The notes under the pieces are model-generated. The model did not search any database, was not told where the DNA came from, and was given only the letters and a program-made list of their open reading frames with translations. The translations under genes and the position numbers were made by a program. 64,000 nucleotides of DNA from Amblyomma americanum. Taxonomy: Eukaryota > Arthropoda > Arachnida > Ixodida > Ixodidae. Of this stretch, positions 53,118 through 64,000 are shown one piece after another (position 1 is the stretch's first letter; each line of letters starts with the position of its first letter). The stretch is taken from assembly GCF_052857255.1 (NCBI RefSeq), contig NC_135497.1, forward strand, positions 119,426,744 to 119,490,743, given 5' to 3'.

Positions 53118-54353
53118 GTTTTCCTCTGGGAGAGGGTCCGGGCGGCGGAGCATCGGAGAAATGGAACGTCGACGAGGGGAAGGCGAGCGGCGAGTAGGGT
53201 ACTGGGAGCGATGTGTAGAGGAGGCAGAGGAGACATTAGGCAAGGGCGGCCCGGAATCGTAGCGGAAATTGCGCATGAAATCGCCAGAACGAGGAGATCG
53301 CTGACGGCAAAAGCGTGCGACATGGCCCGGAAGACCACAGGAATAGCATATCGGTCGATTGTCCTCGGTACGCCAGGGGTTCATAGGGTTTCGGCGGGGT
53401 CGACGAACCGGGGCCTGCGGCGGGGGTATAGACGGCGGTGGAGCATAAAAGGCCGGGCTGCTAGGGTAGGCGGCAGAGGTGGGCGAGCGCCGTGTACCGG
53501 TGACTGCTTCAGCATAGGTGAGCGGCGCTGCCACAGGAGGAGGTGGGGGACTGGATGGCAGAACTGCAGCGACCTGCTCCTCAATAGCACGACGGATAGT
53601 GGGCGTGAGAGATGGCGCCAGGTCGTGCGGAGGGCAGACGGGGTCGGGAATGTGATGCAGCAGAGAAAGCTGGCGAGCGATCTCTTCGCGGATGAAGTCT
53701 TTAACTTGCTGCATGAACAGGGACTGCTCAGCAGACGAGCCACCAAGGGCCAAGCCAGCAAGACCAACCGCAGGCGCGCCGGACTGCCGCGTAGATGCGC
53801 GTTGCTTGCGGAGTTCGTCGAAGCTTTGGCACAGCTGGATGACGGTAGCGACGGAGGTGGGGTTCTTCGCCAGCAGCATCTGGAAAGCGTCATCGGCTAT
53901 GCCTTTAAGTATGTGGTTGACTTTATCCCCTTCGGACATGGAGGGGTTGACACGCTTGCACAGGTCAACGATATCCTCGATGTAGCTTGTGAACGTCTCG
54001 GAAGGTAGCTGAGATCGAGCACGAAGACGTTGCTCGGCGCGAAGCTTCCGGACGGCGGGGTGGCCGAAAACGTCGGCGAAGCTCGTTTTAAAGGACGACC
54101 AGGTGGGAAGATCGGCCTCATGGTTGCGAAACCATAGGTTGGCAACGTCCGTTAGGTAGAAGAGGACGTTGCTAAGTTTCACGGAATCGTCCCACCGATT
54201 GTAAGTGCTGATGCGCTCATAGGAGGCCAGCCAATCGTCGACGTCTTGGTCATCGGTGCCACTAAATGGAGAAGGGTCACGCTGGCGCTGCACCCCGTGA
54301 CAGAGTACGGTGGCAGGGATGGGCTGCGATGGTTCACTCGGACCTTCCGGCAT
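53115..54353 (-). CDS. Gypsy-2 Gag
   Basis: 412 codons from the ATG at 54351-54353 (MPEGPSEP), chosen because the longer frame begins inside the LTR. Residues about 40-150 are the retrotransposon gag domain: [33 protein letters not shown] and [15 protein letters not shown] Pro-rich linker follows. The nucleocapsid knuckle [14 protein letters not shown] (CX2CX4HX4C) is near residues 335-355, then a basic Arg/Ser tail. It packages element RNA. The frame is intact. Confidence 0.93.
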   Translation of the reverse strand: MPEGPSEPSQPIPATVLCHGVQRQRDPSPFSGTDDQDVDDWLASYERISTYNRWDDSVKLSNVLFYLTDVANLWFRNHEADLPTWSSFKTSFADVFGHPAVRKLRAEQRLRARSQLPSETFTSYIEDIVDLCKRVNPSMSEGDKVNHILKGIADDAFQMLLAKNPTSVATVIQLCQSFDELRKQRASTRQSGAPAVGLAGLALGGSSAEQSLFMQQVKDFIREEIARQLSLLHHIPDPVCPPHDLAPSLTPTIRRAIEEQVAAVLPSSPPPPPVAAPLTYAEAVTGTRRSPTSAAYPSSPAFYAPPPSIPPPQAPVRRPRRNPMNPWRTEDNRPICYSCGLPGHVARFCRQRSPRSGDFMRNFRYDSGPPLPNVSSASSTHRSQYPTRRSPSPRRRSISPMLRRPDPLPEEN

Positions 54354-54403
54354 GGTGGCGGAGACGAGGAGCGTTCCACTTCGAAGTTCCAGGATGAGGA
54401 CCG

Positions 54404-54431
54404 GGACGGGAACCGAGGCACCTCCACCAAG
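54404..54431 (-). other. Gypsy-2 primer-binding site region
   Basis: Directly after the 5' LTR the minus strand reads CTTGGTGGAGGTGCC. The TGG two bases in is the expected complement of a tRNA CCA end. I could not assign the tRNA. Confidence 0.6.
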
Positions 54432-54603
54432 TGTCAAGGCGTTTATTTGAAGCACAGGTCGGTTGGTCTTGGTTGACCGGCGACACGACGGGCACACTCA
54501 CAGGCGTCATTCGAAAAACCCAGCTGCAGTTCGTCTGCTTCTTCGTTGTCCCGCTTGAACTCGTCCGCTTCTTCGCTGCGCTGCGCCTGTCGGTCCCATT
54601 ACA
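54432..54603 (-). repeat. Gypsy-2 5' LTR
   Basis: Minus strand TGTAATGGGACC ... GCCTTGACA. Five differences from the 3' LTR. Confidence 0.93.
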
Positions 54604-54700
54604 CAATCATAATTTTACGTAACAATGTATACACTGCCTTTCGACTAAGTCCATAAAATATCCATTTCTTTTCGCACTGCATGCTGAGTAGAACTGCATC

Positions 54701-54930
54701 GGGCCGCCGCAGCGGTTAAGTGGTTATGGCGCTCGGATGCTGACCCGAAAGACGCGGAATCGTTGCCAGCCGCGGCGGTCGAATTTCGATGGAGGCGAAA
54801 TTCCTGAGGCCCGTGTAGTGTGCGATGTCAGTGCACGTTAAAGAACCCCAGGCGGTCGAAATTTCCGGAGCCCTTCACTACGGCATCCCTCATTCCCTGC
54901 GTTGGCTATGACGTTAAACCCCCACGAACC
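54701..54930 (+). mobile_element. Ruka-type SINE (T2)
   Basis: Same insertion as 15140-15369, with the duplication AACTGCATCG on both sides (54692-54701 and 54932-54941). A box GCAGCGGTTAAGTGG; weak B box. Confidence 0.85.
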
Positions 54931-54941
54931 AAACTGCATCG

Positions 54942-57832
54942 AGTGACCGCAACTATCGTCAAAGTCCTCCGCTTCCTTTGCTATTTCAGGGATAAAAAAA
55001 ATATTGTCCAACGGCAATGCAATATCTTCATGTATATTGTTTTTAGAAGCTTTGAAGAGCTAATTTTCCTTAAACCGCGACGCACATTGTGAATATTATT
55101 CAATAATCTTTAATGCTGACAGGTAGAGCTAGGAAAGGCACCCATTTCTGAAGTAAGGGTGCTGCAGACTGTACTACATCAAACGAACACACTCTCCCTT
55201 AAACGGATCGCTCAAGAATATACCATTACATCGTACAATCATTACTGTCCAACGCGCATAAATTAAGAAGCATTTCATCAGTGACTGTACATTTATTTCT
55301 CCTTAAAACCTCCGGTAAAATAAGGGGGAATAACGGGGGTGAGAATTCAAGGATGTGCCCATCTCTCAGAAAAATGATTAGAAGAGACTCAAAGATCATG
55401 GTTCTCTGCGGAATTAAGATATGCCATTTATACCTTTGCAGTTTGCATTCACGTGAAAAAGTGCTGCGACTCAACAATCAGAAGCCCAGTATATTTTCGT
55501 TCTTCGCCGTACACCTGCTGCATCGTAGGCGATAACACGCTGTTGTCCATACCGGTTTTCCAAACACGAGCACACGCCAAAAAGACGTTATTGGATTGGA
55601 AAACATTTAATTCGTCAGAAAAGGCAGAATGCAGACGATCCGTGCACAGACGTTATGCTATGCACCATTATAATTATTTGAAAAGGGCGCCACATACTAT
55701 TCGCTGGGAGATGCGGCGCGCATGGACAAAGTTGCAAGGTTTCGGTTTTCGCGAAAGTAATAAGGTTTTTAAAGCGCGAGTGGAGAGTTTATGCTTTAAA
55801 CCAATGGCCCTGTGTGTTCTTGGATGCTAGAGCAAGCTACACTTGGCAAGAGTGCGAACAATATAGACATTACCGTGAAATTGGTTTCGGTTTCACTTTT
55901 TACCCGTTTTGCCCGGAGGCGGCGGAAAATCATCCGGGCAGCAAACAACTGTGTGCGCCGGTGTGTCGGCGTCGGCGGCGTTATCTCTCGTGGATTAAGT
56001 TTTGATTAAAATTCAACTTAATCGTCCACTTACGGTAAGTCTACACGATTATTTTTATTCATCCGGTCTCCTTAGCCACTCTAAGCAGTGCTGTGTGTGC
56101 AGAGCAGATTATGTGCGCAGCGACAAACTTCCTATCCACGTTTGTAAGCACGTTTGTGTGAGCAGCGGCAGCCGCCATGTTCTCGAATAATGCGCTTACG
56201 TCTGTGCCGCTATGTCTTTCCTGACGCGCGGAAAGGCACTCGGTGCGAAACCCGGGACGGTAAGCCCTCCTCGCGAGCTCTCTACTGGCTTTTCCGTGTT
56301 GAAAAGTAGGTGCACAGCCAGAAATATCGCTTAGCCCGTGAGTGAAGGCCGAAATGAAACTATGCGTTAGAGCCGTGTGAGCACGATTTTCTTGGCATCT
56401 GCGCAAACGCACAATAAAGTTCAGAGGTGGATTACATTTATTTTTTATTCTTTGTGTTATCGCCTGTCGGGACCATGGAGTGCTGTTCATTGAGAGGTGT
56501 GCATTAATTGCTTGTTTGTTGTAGCCGCTCACTCGGTGCGCGTCGTGGGCTGCGACGTTTCACCAAATATCTTTTGTAACGCTATTGACTAGAGCTCGAG
56601 GCGTTTGTCAAAGATGTAGTGAAGCGGCGGTGGAGGAATGCTAATAGCGTGAAGGTTGAAATAAAAGTGGTTGCCGGCGCAAATCGCGAGTGTGTACAAA
56701 CACCGCGAAGAACCTACGAGCTGCATCCCGTCTCCCCTTTCGTTGCACACGTATGGATTCGTCCATCCCTGTTATCCGAGCGGTTGGCCGCCGCCGCTGG
56801 CCTGCGGGCAATTCATTTCGAAAGCTGAGTAAAGGTCGCCTCGACAAGAGATGGCTTACATTTCGCTCCGAGAGGCTCGTTCATGAACCCCGCGTACGCG
56901 TGCACAAATTTCTCCAGTACCAATTGCGCGAGAGGCAGAGTATGCGTTTCTGATCTCACACTGCTACATTACAAAAACGCCAATGTAACTTGGCGCTTAT
57001 TTGCGCCGCGAATGCAATTCTGCTCGCGCTGTTTTATTATGGCTGCGCCTTTTTATGAACACGTTAATTGTTTCAATGAAATAATTCTTTCTTTGAGCGT
57101 GTTCGTTGCTTTCGTTGATTTTTCTATCAGCGTTAGGTTAGGGTACCTGCATGCAAGTGTCGCCTTTTTACTGCTCTGTCCAGGCTGCACTTGAAGTAAA
57201 AACTCAATTTGAGATGGTATTTCATCATTACAATAATGAGCTTGTCGTCTGAAGCTCACGTATGGTTCTGAAATGGCGCTGTTGCAGCCACTATGTGCTG
57301 TTTGAGTTTTTCTGCATAATCAGCACGGCATGGAAGCGCTGTAACCCACTTGTTCCAAAGAGCGCACTCTGGTGTATGAGTATGCTGTTTCGTCTTAGTG
57401 TTTCAAGTTGTCGGCGCAAAACCGTGGTGAACTGGTTCGCAGTCTGCCTGGTAGGTTTTTCATGGCTTGTGCCCGTTTCAGTATCGGCGTACGTACCAGG
57501 CTTCATGCAGGGTATTTTGAAGCGCTTGTTCAATAGCGGGTATAAGAATAAATGCTTGAATATTCTCCAGTTGGGATTCTTTTGCAAGGAGCACTGAATG
57601 TACGTTTTATGGAGCAGCATTCTCAACAGCTCGTAGCGAGTCAATGATAAGTGGCACAAGTTTTCTAAGTATTCTATTCCAATTAATGTAAAGGGAATGC
57701 ATACAGAGGTCAGTATTCGCAGTAGCTATTTAGTGTAGAGGTAGAGTGCTGCACGGAATGTGGATATTGGTTACAATGTTTTATGACAGCCACATAGAAT
57801 TTGTCATGCATATTTACTGAAATGATGAATCC
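54942..57832. other. Unidentified T2 interior
   Basis: Counterpart of 15381-18262, including the same minus-strand frames (55226-55477, 56059-56532, 57291-57659). On the plus strand, 55812-56009 reads FLDARASYTWQECEQYRHY, closer to protein-like than the T1 version. No family recognised. Confidence 0.35.
55592..55645 (-). mobile_element. LINE-I 3' stub (T2 copy)
   Basis: Same 55-bp stub as 16029-16083. The left duplication AAAGACGTTAT is intact; the right one has mutated to ACAGACGTTAT. Confidence 0.8.
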
Positions 57833-57889
57833 GGCGTGATGGCTCAGTGGTTATCGTGTTCTTCAGGTGCTCAAGTTATGCCAAGTCGT
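57833..57889 (+). mobile_element. SINE A-box half (T2), with gypsy-3 empty site
   Basis: Same as 18263-18321 but continuous with LINE-W: GCCAAGTCGTCAGTTATG. This is the unoccupied target of gypsy-3. Confidence 0.7.
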
Positions 57890-58328
57890 CAGTTATGTTA
57901 TGTAAAGCTACGTCAAGTTATCGTCACCACTGCAATGTAGCGAGGATAACTGCGAGCATCACATAACAGTCTCTGCCTTTGTGCAGATTACCCACTGTGC
58001 AGCCGTACATCTCACTGGTCATCGCACGTGCCCTGAAGACGGACGGTAGTTTCGAGCAGCGGACCAGGAAGGCGTGGTCGTCGGTGTTACACGGAAATCC
58101 GGCACAGCATCAACGGTTCACTGTGGGCTATAAAAGATTACTTCCACTGGGACCTCACTTGGCAGTGGTGACCGTAACTGCGAGCATCATGTAACCGTCT
58201 CTGCCTTTGTGCAGGTTTGTGCATAATTATGCCTCACTGAATGTGATTTTGTTTTCCTTTTATGTCGTCGCTGCCCCTAAGTGGATGAGTTTTTTGTACA
58301 AGATCTGAGCATACTATAGCTCGTTGTT

Positions 58329-58706
58329 GTGCTTTCCGTCCGTCTTCCACTCACTGATAGCATCTTTGCATCATGCTCGAAGTGCAAATTTAATTTTCAT
58401 CATGGTGCATGTGTGGGAATAACAGAAGAATCTTTCAATGGTAAGCACGAAGCCAAAAAGAAAGCATGGAAATGTGACTCTTGTCGAGGCAACCACAACG
58501 GCACAAGCACCACAGAAAATCCGCAGCATGATTCCGATGTGATACTCAGATTACTACAGACTGAAACGAAGATTGATGCTCTTTTGCCTTTGTCAAAAAA
58601 GTTTGATGCATTTGAGACGCAAATGCAGTTGCTCTCTGATAAGTTTGACGACTTTCAGAACCACCTGACTGTTCAAGAAAAAACAACAAAACTACTAACG
58701 AAGTGA
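58329..58706 (+). CDS. LINE-W ORF1 with PHD-type finger (T2)
   Basis: FASCSKCKFNFHHGACVGI and AWKCDSCRG keep all zinc ligands, followed by KKFDAFETQMQLLSDKF. Open over the same 125 codons as copy 1. N-terminus uncertain as there. Confidence 0.7.
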   Translation: MLSVRLPLTDSIFASCSKCKFNFHHGACVGITEESFNGKHEAKKKAWKCDSCRGNHNGTSTTENPQHDSDVILRLLQTETKIDALLPLSKKFDAFETQMQLLSDKFDDFQNHLTVQEKTTKLLTK

Positions 58707-59088
58707 GTTGAAGGGCTGGAATCTAACAACGTAGGTAGTGATATAACTCAGCTGAAGCCGGACCTAGATGATTTGGAGTGGCGTAGTCGCTGTCTAACCC
58801 TAGAGCTTCATATATTGACTGAAACCCAGGATGAGGACTTGCTAAGCAAAAAAATGAGATTTTAGAAAAGCTGCAAGTTAAGGCTATTACACAAGACGAC
58901 ATTACCGCTATGCTACACAGGGCTGAACTGAAGAAAACATTGCAAACCTTTTCAACATGCACTTTGTAGAAGTTGGTGCCTCAAATGATATTCATGTTAC
59001 ATTATCATGTGAACAATATATGAATGTTCAATGTCCTCAAGTTGTATTTCTCACTCCAACTTGAGCCGAAAAAGTCCTCAACATAATC

Positions 59089-59800
59089 ATGACGCTGAAG
59101 GACAACTGTGCATCAGCCTACGATGATGTGAAAGTTTCCCCCGTGAAGATGGCCGCACTGATAACTCCAGTCCTTACGCATATATGCAACTGCATACTTC
59201 AAGTAGGGATGTTTCCAAACCAAATGAAGCTTCCGCATGTTCCAGCTATTCATAAAAGTTGTGCTTTTGAAGACGAACAACTATAGACCAATGTCAGTGC
59301 TTTCAGTCTTTTCAAAAGTTGCTGAACACATAATGAACAAAAGAATTGTTGATTTCCTCACTCTGCATAACTTGATAGTAAACAAGCAGTTTGGATTCAG
59401 AAAGAATAAGGCAACTGAAACTGCTTTACTTTATATTAAACAGAAAATTCGTGACAACATTAAGAAAGGAAAGCTTACTTTGGGTTTCTTTCTTGATTTC
59501 AGGAAAACCTTTGATTCTGTCCATCATGATATATTATTAATAAAGCTACCGTTCTATGGAATCCAAGGTACAGCACATGCCCTGATGGAAAGCTGTTTAA
59601 TTTGCAGGGAAAAATACACCATAATAAAGAGCACCAAATCCGATTGAGGCACTATTAAATACGGAGTTCCATAGGGATCCATTCTAAGCCCCATATTATT
59701 CTTGATATATATGAGTGATATTGTAAACACCCCAGGCTGCTCTGAAATGGTATTACATGCAGATGACACTAATGTATTTTTTTCAGGTTGCATTGAAAGC
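59089..59800 (+). pseudogene. LINE-W reverse transcriptase (T2)
   Basis: NYRPMSVLSVFSKVAEHIMN, QFGFRKNKATETALLYIK and FFLDFRKTFDSVHHDIL run in a single frame here, longer than in T1 because the 41100 frameshift is absent. Then a TGA near 59645, and LHADDTNVFF replaces YADD. Confidence 0.85.
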
Positions 59801-60885
59801 TTCGTTTACAGGGAAGCAAATGAATGGCTTCACTATTTAGACTTTTAGTCAACCTTTAATAAACTAGACCTAAAGATAAACAAGATGGAATACCTGATTT
59901 TCAAGTCTAAAAGTAGCAAAAAAGATAGTGAGTTCAAATTGAAGTTCCGGAATAACATTATCAACCAGTCTAAGAGGATTTGATTTCTAGATGTTATTAT
60001 TCATGAAATGTTTCTCTGGAATTCGCACACAGAAGCTCTCCGAATTGAACTTCACGTGTTTTTGGCATATTAAGCAGGTTGCCAGTGAAGCAATAAACTT
60101 ACTATGCTCTCTTTCATTCACGTTTAACATACTGCTCCCTGGTATCGTCAGACACAACACATAGAAACCTTGATTAGCTGCACCCTCTGCAAAAGAGCTC
60201 AATATGTGGTATTCGAAAATACCAAAAATAGAACATTGCTTCCCATGCTTTAAGGTCTATGACATACTAGAGATCAGTAAGCTATTCAAATATAAGTTAT
60301 TTCTGGAAATCGTGCACCAGTATATGTTACACCGTTCAAATATCGAGGTTCAGTACAAAAAGAAACACACTCCACATCTCCTTAAGGAAGATAAAATACA
60401 GGTGCCCTGATCACCCACCAACAATGGTGATGTGAGATTATGTATGCAAATAGCAAATTTATTGAATCAATATCCAGCCATCTTTCAATTTTTACCAATC
60501 TACCCATCACTACCTAAAGAAAACACTAAGACATATGTACCTAATGGAATAATAAGTCAAAGAATTTCTTTTGTGTCATGGAACACATTTGTGTGTTGTA
60601 CGTGTAAATTGTATTTGGGAATCTGTAAATCTTTTTTTTCCATATACAGAAGCATGCACACAGTCCTCAGGGTTGTCCACTTGTTTTGTTTTGTGTGCTT
60701 GCATACATATTGGATGTTGTACGATGTACTCTACTGCAAATGTGTTCGATTATGCCTATAGTGGTTGCCACTGCTGTCAGGGGTGGGATGGCCTCATCAG
60801 GCAAAAATGCCATTTGCCTTCTCACCCAGGGCAAATTTTGTATATTTTTGTCCCAAATAAACTGTACTACTACTACAACCTAGAT

Positions 60886-61075
60886 GATGCAGGTTCGATC
60901 CTGGTCTAGCCTGTCGCGTTTTGATAGAGGCAAAATGCTAGAGGCCTGTGTTCTATGCAATGTCAGTGCACGGCAACAAACCGCAGGTGGCCGAAATTAC
61001 TCCACAACCTTTCACTACGGCGCCTCTCATGGCCTGAGTCACCTTGCGTTTTTGGACCACATAAAACCAAACTAA
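60886..61075 (+). mobile_element. SINE B-box half (T2)
   Basis: GATGCAGGTTCGATCCTGG and body as in 42541-42735. Confidence 0.7.
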
Positions 61076-61389
61076 AACATGACTAGCTTTCTTGAATGGG
61101 ATAGCCAGGATATATATGCCTTGTGTTTTAAAGCACATTTGTAGAGATGGAGTTGGAATTTTTTTTCAGTTCCTCATTTTTTTTTCTTGCACTGTACAGG
61201 TCAACATGCCCGGATGACTGACTGCAGACAACAGGTCGCAAGATTGCTTCTGAGGAAACTATGTTCGGACTATTACTTTCAGCATTTATTTTTATGTGGT
61301 GCATGTATTGCATATTCCTTGCCTGCATAGCTTGGAAATAAAATAAATTGTAAGTATATTGATCGTCATGTCATTTGTGAAGACCGTGT

Positions 61390-61936
61390 GGTGACCTTTT
61401 TGAACAGTTGTAGACTGTCTGTAGGCAGCCTACAGACAATGGTCAATTAAGGTTTTTTAGACAGAGCTCTATAGACAGATATCTACAGCATTGCCAGGCC
61501 ATATAACTGTAGAATGTGTATAGACAGTCTATAGACCTATGTCTACTGGACCAGTAGACTTTCGTCTACAGACAGAAATCTACAGGAAGTGTATGGCCTA
61601 AGTCTATAGATCATCTATAGACTGCCTATAGACCTGTGTCTATTATCAGTAGACGACGTTTGTCTATAAACGGTCTATGGACAGAAGTCTGTAGGAAGTG
61701 TATGGCCATAAATCTATAAATTTTCTAAAGACGTGTCTATAGACATGTGTCTATAGACTGTCTATGGACCTATACATTTGTTTATGGACTGTCTATAGAC
61801 AACAAAAGTCTACTAATATTGTATGGCGAAAAATCTATAGATTGTATTTAGAATGGTCTAATGGATTTGTCTATAGACAGTCTACAGACTTCTTAGACTA
61901 AAGTCTATAGACACTCTGTGGATTGTGTAAAGAAAT
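61390..61936 (+). repeat. T2 right minisatellite, GTCTATAGAC type
   Basis: Counterpart of 43050-43637 with several unit-length differences. Confidence 0.85.
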
Positions 61937-62393
61937 TAATGTAAGGGCGCCCCCCTCCGCGACTGCCCTGGGTGGCCGCGAGGAGCCCTCGCGCAACTCG
62001 TAGTACTGGCCGTCGGTCGACGAAGGGGTGGTGTACAGTTATAGAAACAGACTGATTTAGTTCGTTTCTGATGACAGTAGATTGTTATCGCTTACGTAAA
62101 TTATTTTATTGCAAGAAACAAACTGTTCATTAGGAGGGGAGCAAGAGCGATAAATTGCATGCTCATCGCTGGGGCTCCCCGCTCGTTCTGTCCTTTTCCC
62201 TTGCCCCTCCAGACGGAGGAGCTCTCCGCTTGTCTCAACCTTTGGCCCTCTCCCTCGGGTTCCCAGAGTCCCGTCGCCCGAGGGGAGCCGCTGCCGGCCA
62301 TAAACAATCGGGAGGTGCCTGTGTTTTGTCTCGCGAAGCGTATTTAAAAAATGACACAAATACACAGGATAAATATGAAAAGAAAACGGAGTT

Positions 62394-62564
62394 TCAACAG
62401 CAGTCGGTTCGCGACGGCCGGAGTGTCGGGAGCGTTCCCACGGTGCACTTCATATTCAGCGTGTCCACCTCCGCATCCTGGTCGGTGGCGATGACACGCC
62501 GCTTGGCATCGTCGAAGGTCACCGACCGCCACTGACGGCCCGGGTACGGCTCGTGCATGGCCAT
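62394..62564 (-). CDS. Conserved small frame, paralogue a (Y3)
   Basis: 56 codons with the same ends as in Y1 and Y2. Carries MAMHEPYPGRQW, and KCTVGTLPTL in place of KSTVGRPPTL. Open. Confidence 0.4.
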   Translation of the reverse strand: MAMHEPYPGRQWRSVTFDDAKRRVIATDQDAEVDTLNMKCTVGTLPTLRPSRTDCC

Positions 62565-63212
62565 CGCCAATACCTGCGCAGAGGAGCCGCCAGCGTGTGA
62601 TGTCTCAAGGCCCTTATTCTCGTCACGGTGGGGCGCGCTAGCTCATTGAATGAAGACACATGGGAACGCTTCAGTCATACGCAACAAGAGGATTCCTGCC
62701 AGCATATATATGCAGTGATAACAGATGGAAGACCACATTCTTCCCATAGACCTTCCAGGGGACAAGGTTTCGCACTGAACCCCGCATCAACAACAAGTGG
62801 GGCAGGAAAACAGATCTTCGGAAGTCATCACACCACTACTGTCGCAATGGTTCTGCCACCGGTGCGAATTGTGCGATCAAGGTTGCCCTTCCCAGCAATC
62901 TCACGGGACAAATGTTTGATTCAACTGCCACCTGCCACGGTGCGCGTTTCTCACAATCCGGTGGGCCGGTTGTGATGAAGCCACAAGGTCACGTGACCCG
63001 CGTGGCCCACCTACCTCGTACGTTGCTTCTCAGGGGGACTTTTCGTGGATTTTTCGGTTATGGTCTACGATGCCGCGGCGACAATAGCTCTTTTTATCGC
63101 GACCACGTTAAAATCGACAGCAGAGCCGAACTATGGCCCTGTTACAGAGCGCATATAATTAGTGACATCCTCCAATTTATATATCAGCCTCCCGTGCACA
63201 CCTCCATTTCCA

Positions 63213-63488
63213 TCAGCAGGGAAGAGGCGGCGGCAGCGACACCCACCTCCGAGGCTGCGCTGGGGTGTCGCGAGCAGCCATTGCCCAACTCGTCGCACTG
63301 GCCGTTGGGCGACGAAGAGGTGTTGCGTCGGTTAGCCGCGGCCGGGGTGTTGGGGGCCTGCCCACGGAAGTCTTCAGCGTGAGCGGCTCCACCTCGGGGT
63401 CCAGGTCGGTGGCGATGACACGCCGCTTGCCATCGCCGAAGGACACCGACCGGCACTGGCGGCCCGGTTGGGGCTCCACCACGGACAT
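63213..63488 (-). CDS. Conserved small frame, paralogue b (Y3), full length
   Basis: 91 codons with the same ends as Y2: MSVVEPQPGRQCRSVSFGDG, then KRRVIATDLDPEVEPLTLKT. FGDG replaces FDDG. Product unknown. Confidence 0.42.
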   Translation of the reverse strand: MSVVEPQPGRQCRSVSFGDGKRRVIATDLDPEVEPLTLKTSVGRPPTPRPRLTDATPLRRPTASATSWAMAARDTPAQPRRWVSLPPPLPC

Positions 63489-64000
63489 TGTGAAACAACC
63501 TGCATGTACACCGAGCAACAGCTTATGTACTCAAAAGGCGCACGGACCCCCCCGTATTCTTTACCGTCTCACAAGGCAACGCAGAAGAGGCTCTTTGCGC
63601 CACGGGGCACACATCCCCCTAACTGCCTTCACCGCACTAGCCGCTAGAAACTTCCAGGAATGTCGCCCGCTCAGTCTCAGGGACTCATTGTTGGCATTGG
63701 GAACACATCAGCAGGATGAAGCGATCTTACAACTCAGCTTGAGTGCACCGCGCAGCAATTAAGGGCAGCTGTGCGCCGACGTGAGTCTTGCTTTCTAACC
63801 CCAGTAGGTCCTCGTACTGCACAAGCTGCAGGGCAGCGCAAAGCTTGAATCGGGCGGTTCCAGAAGCCATCCCGAGAAGTAGCACTGTCGACGTCTGGCG
63901 AGAGCCCCTCCCCGCGATCGTAACGCGTCTGGCCATCGGCGGCCATCTATAGGAGTACGGCTCGCTCTAATGCTGGTCTGCCTAGCGGTGCATCGCCACT

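Larger units (their letters stand above)
49358..54603 (-). mobile_element. Gypsy-2: nearly intact 5.25-kb Ty3/gypsy retrotransposon
   Basis: 172-bp LTRs at both ends, CAAC/CAAT flanks (49354-49357 and 54604-54607; a 4-bp duplication with one change), and the empty site in T1 near 15030 (TAACAATCCTAATT). Gag and pol are in the standard order PR-RT-RH-INT. One nonsense codon in pol is the only coding defect found. LTRs differ at 5 of 172 positions. Confidence 0.95.
57890..60885 (+). mobile_element. LINE-W copy 2
   Basis: Same structure as copy 1: ORF1 PHD finger, no endonuclease, RT, 3' end ACTGTACTACTACTAC. Differences are scattered substitutions and short indels. Confidence 0.8.
48355..61948 (+). 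mobile_element. T2: second copy of the ~8.4-kb element (contains gypsy-2)
   Basis: Left end GCCCTTATGAAAATG; right end, reverse-complemented, GCCCTTACATTAAT. About 8.34 kb without gypsy-2. It has the same internal SINE, LINE stub and LINE-W at the same places as T1, so those were present before duplication. It lacks gypsy-3. Confidence 0.6.
61949..64000 (+). repeat. Y3: left part of a Y unit, cut by the window end
   Basis: Aligns with 43645-45700 and with 6556-8640. Shows that the tandem array continues to the right. Confidence 0.9.

Noticed and set aside
53094..54008. 304-codon plus-strand frame
   Set aside because: It is antisense to gypsy-2 Gag, which has a known domain and zinc knuckle. 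The plus frame reflects GC-rich codon bias.
54354..54497. Upstream extension of gypsy-2 Gag
   Set aside because: These 48 codons lie in the LTR and primer-site region; the ATG at 54353 follows them and begins the gag-like part.

Overview
This is a eukaryotic, repeat-dominated window, most likely from a hard tick (Ixodida). The evidence is tRNA-derived SINEs of the kind described as Ruka in Rhipicephalus, a second tick-type SINE tail ending in (TTA)n, several non-LTR retrotransposon families, three Ty3/gypsy elements and a Penelope-like element. I see no bacterial genes or operons, no rRNA, no functional tRNA gene and no conventional host gene with a recognisable product. All family names come from motif reading and memory; no database was searched.

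Layout. The base of the window is a tandem array of two alternating blocks, here called Y (about 4.7 kb) and T (about 8.4 kb). The order is Y0 (partial, 5446-6555), Y1 (6556-13976), T1 (13977-43644), Y2 (43645-48354), T2 (48355-61948) and Y3 (61949 to the window end). With later insertions removed, both complete Y+T units come to about 13.1 kb. T is absent between Y0 and Y1. T looks like a large DNA transposon: its ends are inverted, begin GCCCTTA, and carry minisatellites built on the palindrome GTCTATAGAC. Inside T are a SINE, a 55-bp LINE stub, an unidentified 2.9-kb stretch, and a PHD-finger LINE (LINE-W) that sits inside another SINE.

Younger insertions tell the units apart. Gypsy-1 (1-5445) is in Y0, an I-type LINE (9171-11818) is in Y1, gypsy-3 (18326-39536) is in T1 and gypsy-2 (49358-54603) is in T2. 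Gypsy-1 has the rare order gag-PR-INT-RT-RH with a SCAN-like Gag. Its LTR carries a 47-bp perfect palindrome with an 8-bp target duplication, which looks like a hAT element reduced to its two tips. Gypsy-2 is nearly intact, with one TGA in pol. Gypsy-3 is aberrant: it carries three 786-bp LTRs, and the two outermost ones point in opposite directions, yet the whole 21.2-kb insertion is flanked by a single 4-bp duplication (GTCG).

Gypsy-3 pol is itself split by a 13.9-kb insert (23643-37554) with 40-bp terminal inverted repeats. This insert holds an inverted pair of Penelope-like 3' ends, LINE fragments, two MITE-like elements and, next to its right end, a small spliced gene on the minus strand. 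That gene encodes a CCHC zinc-knuckle protein and is followed by a sequence matching the histone mRNA 3' stem-loop. The insert is the best candidate for something not previously described. Each Y unit also carries two related small open frames of unknown function (M-x-x-H/D/E-E-P ... RSV-x-FDD-x-KRRVIATD) that stay open in several copies.
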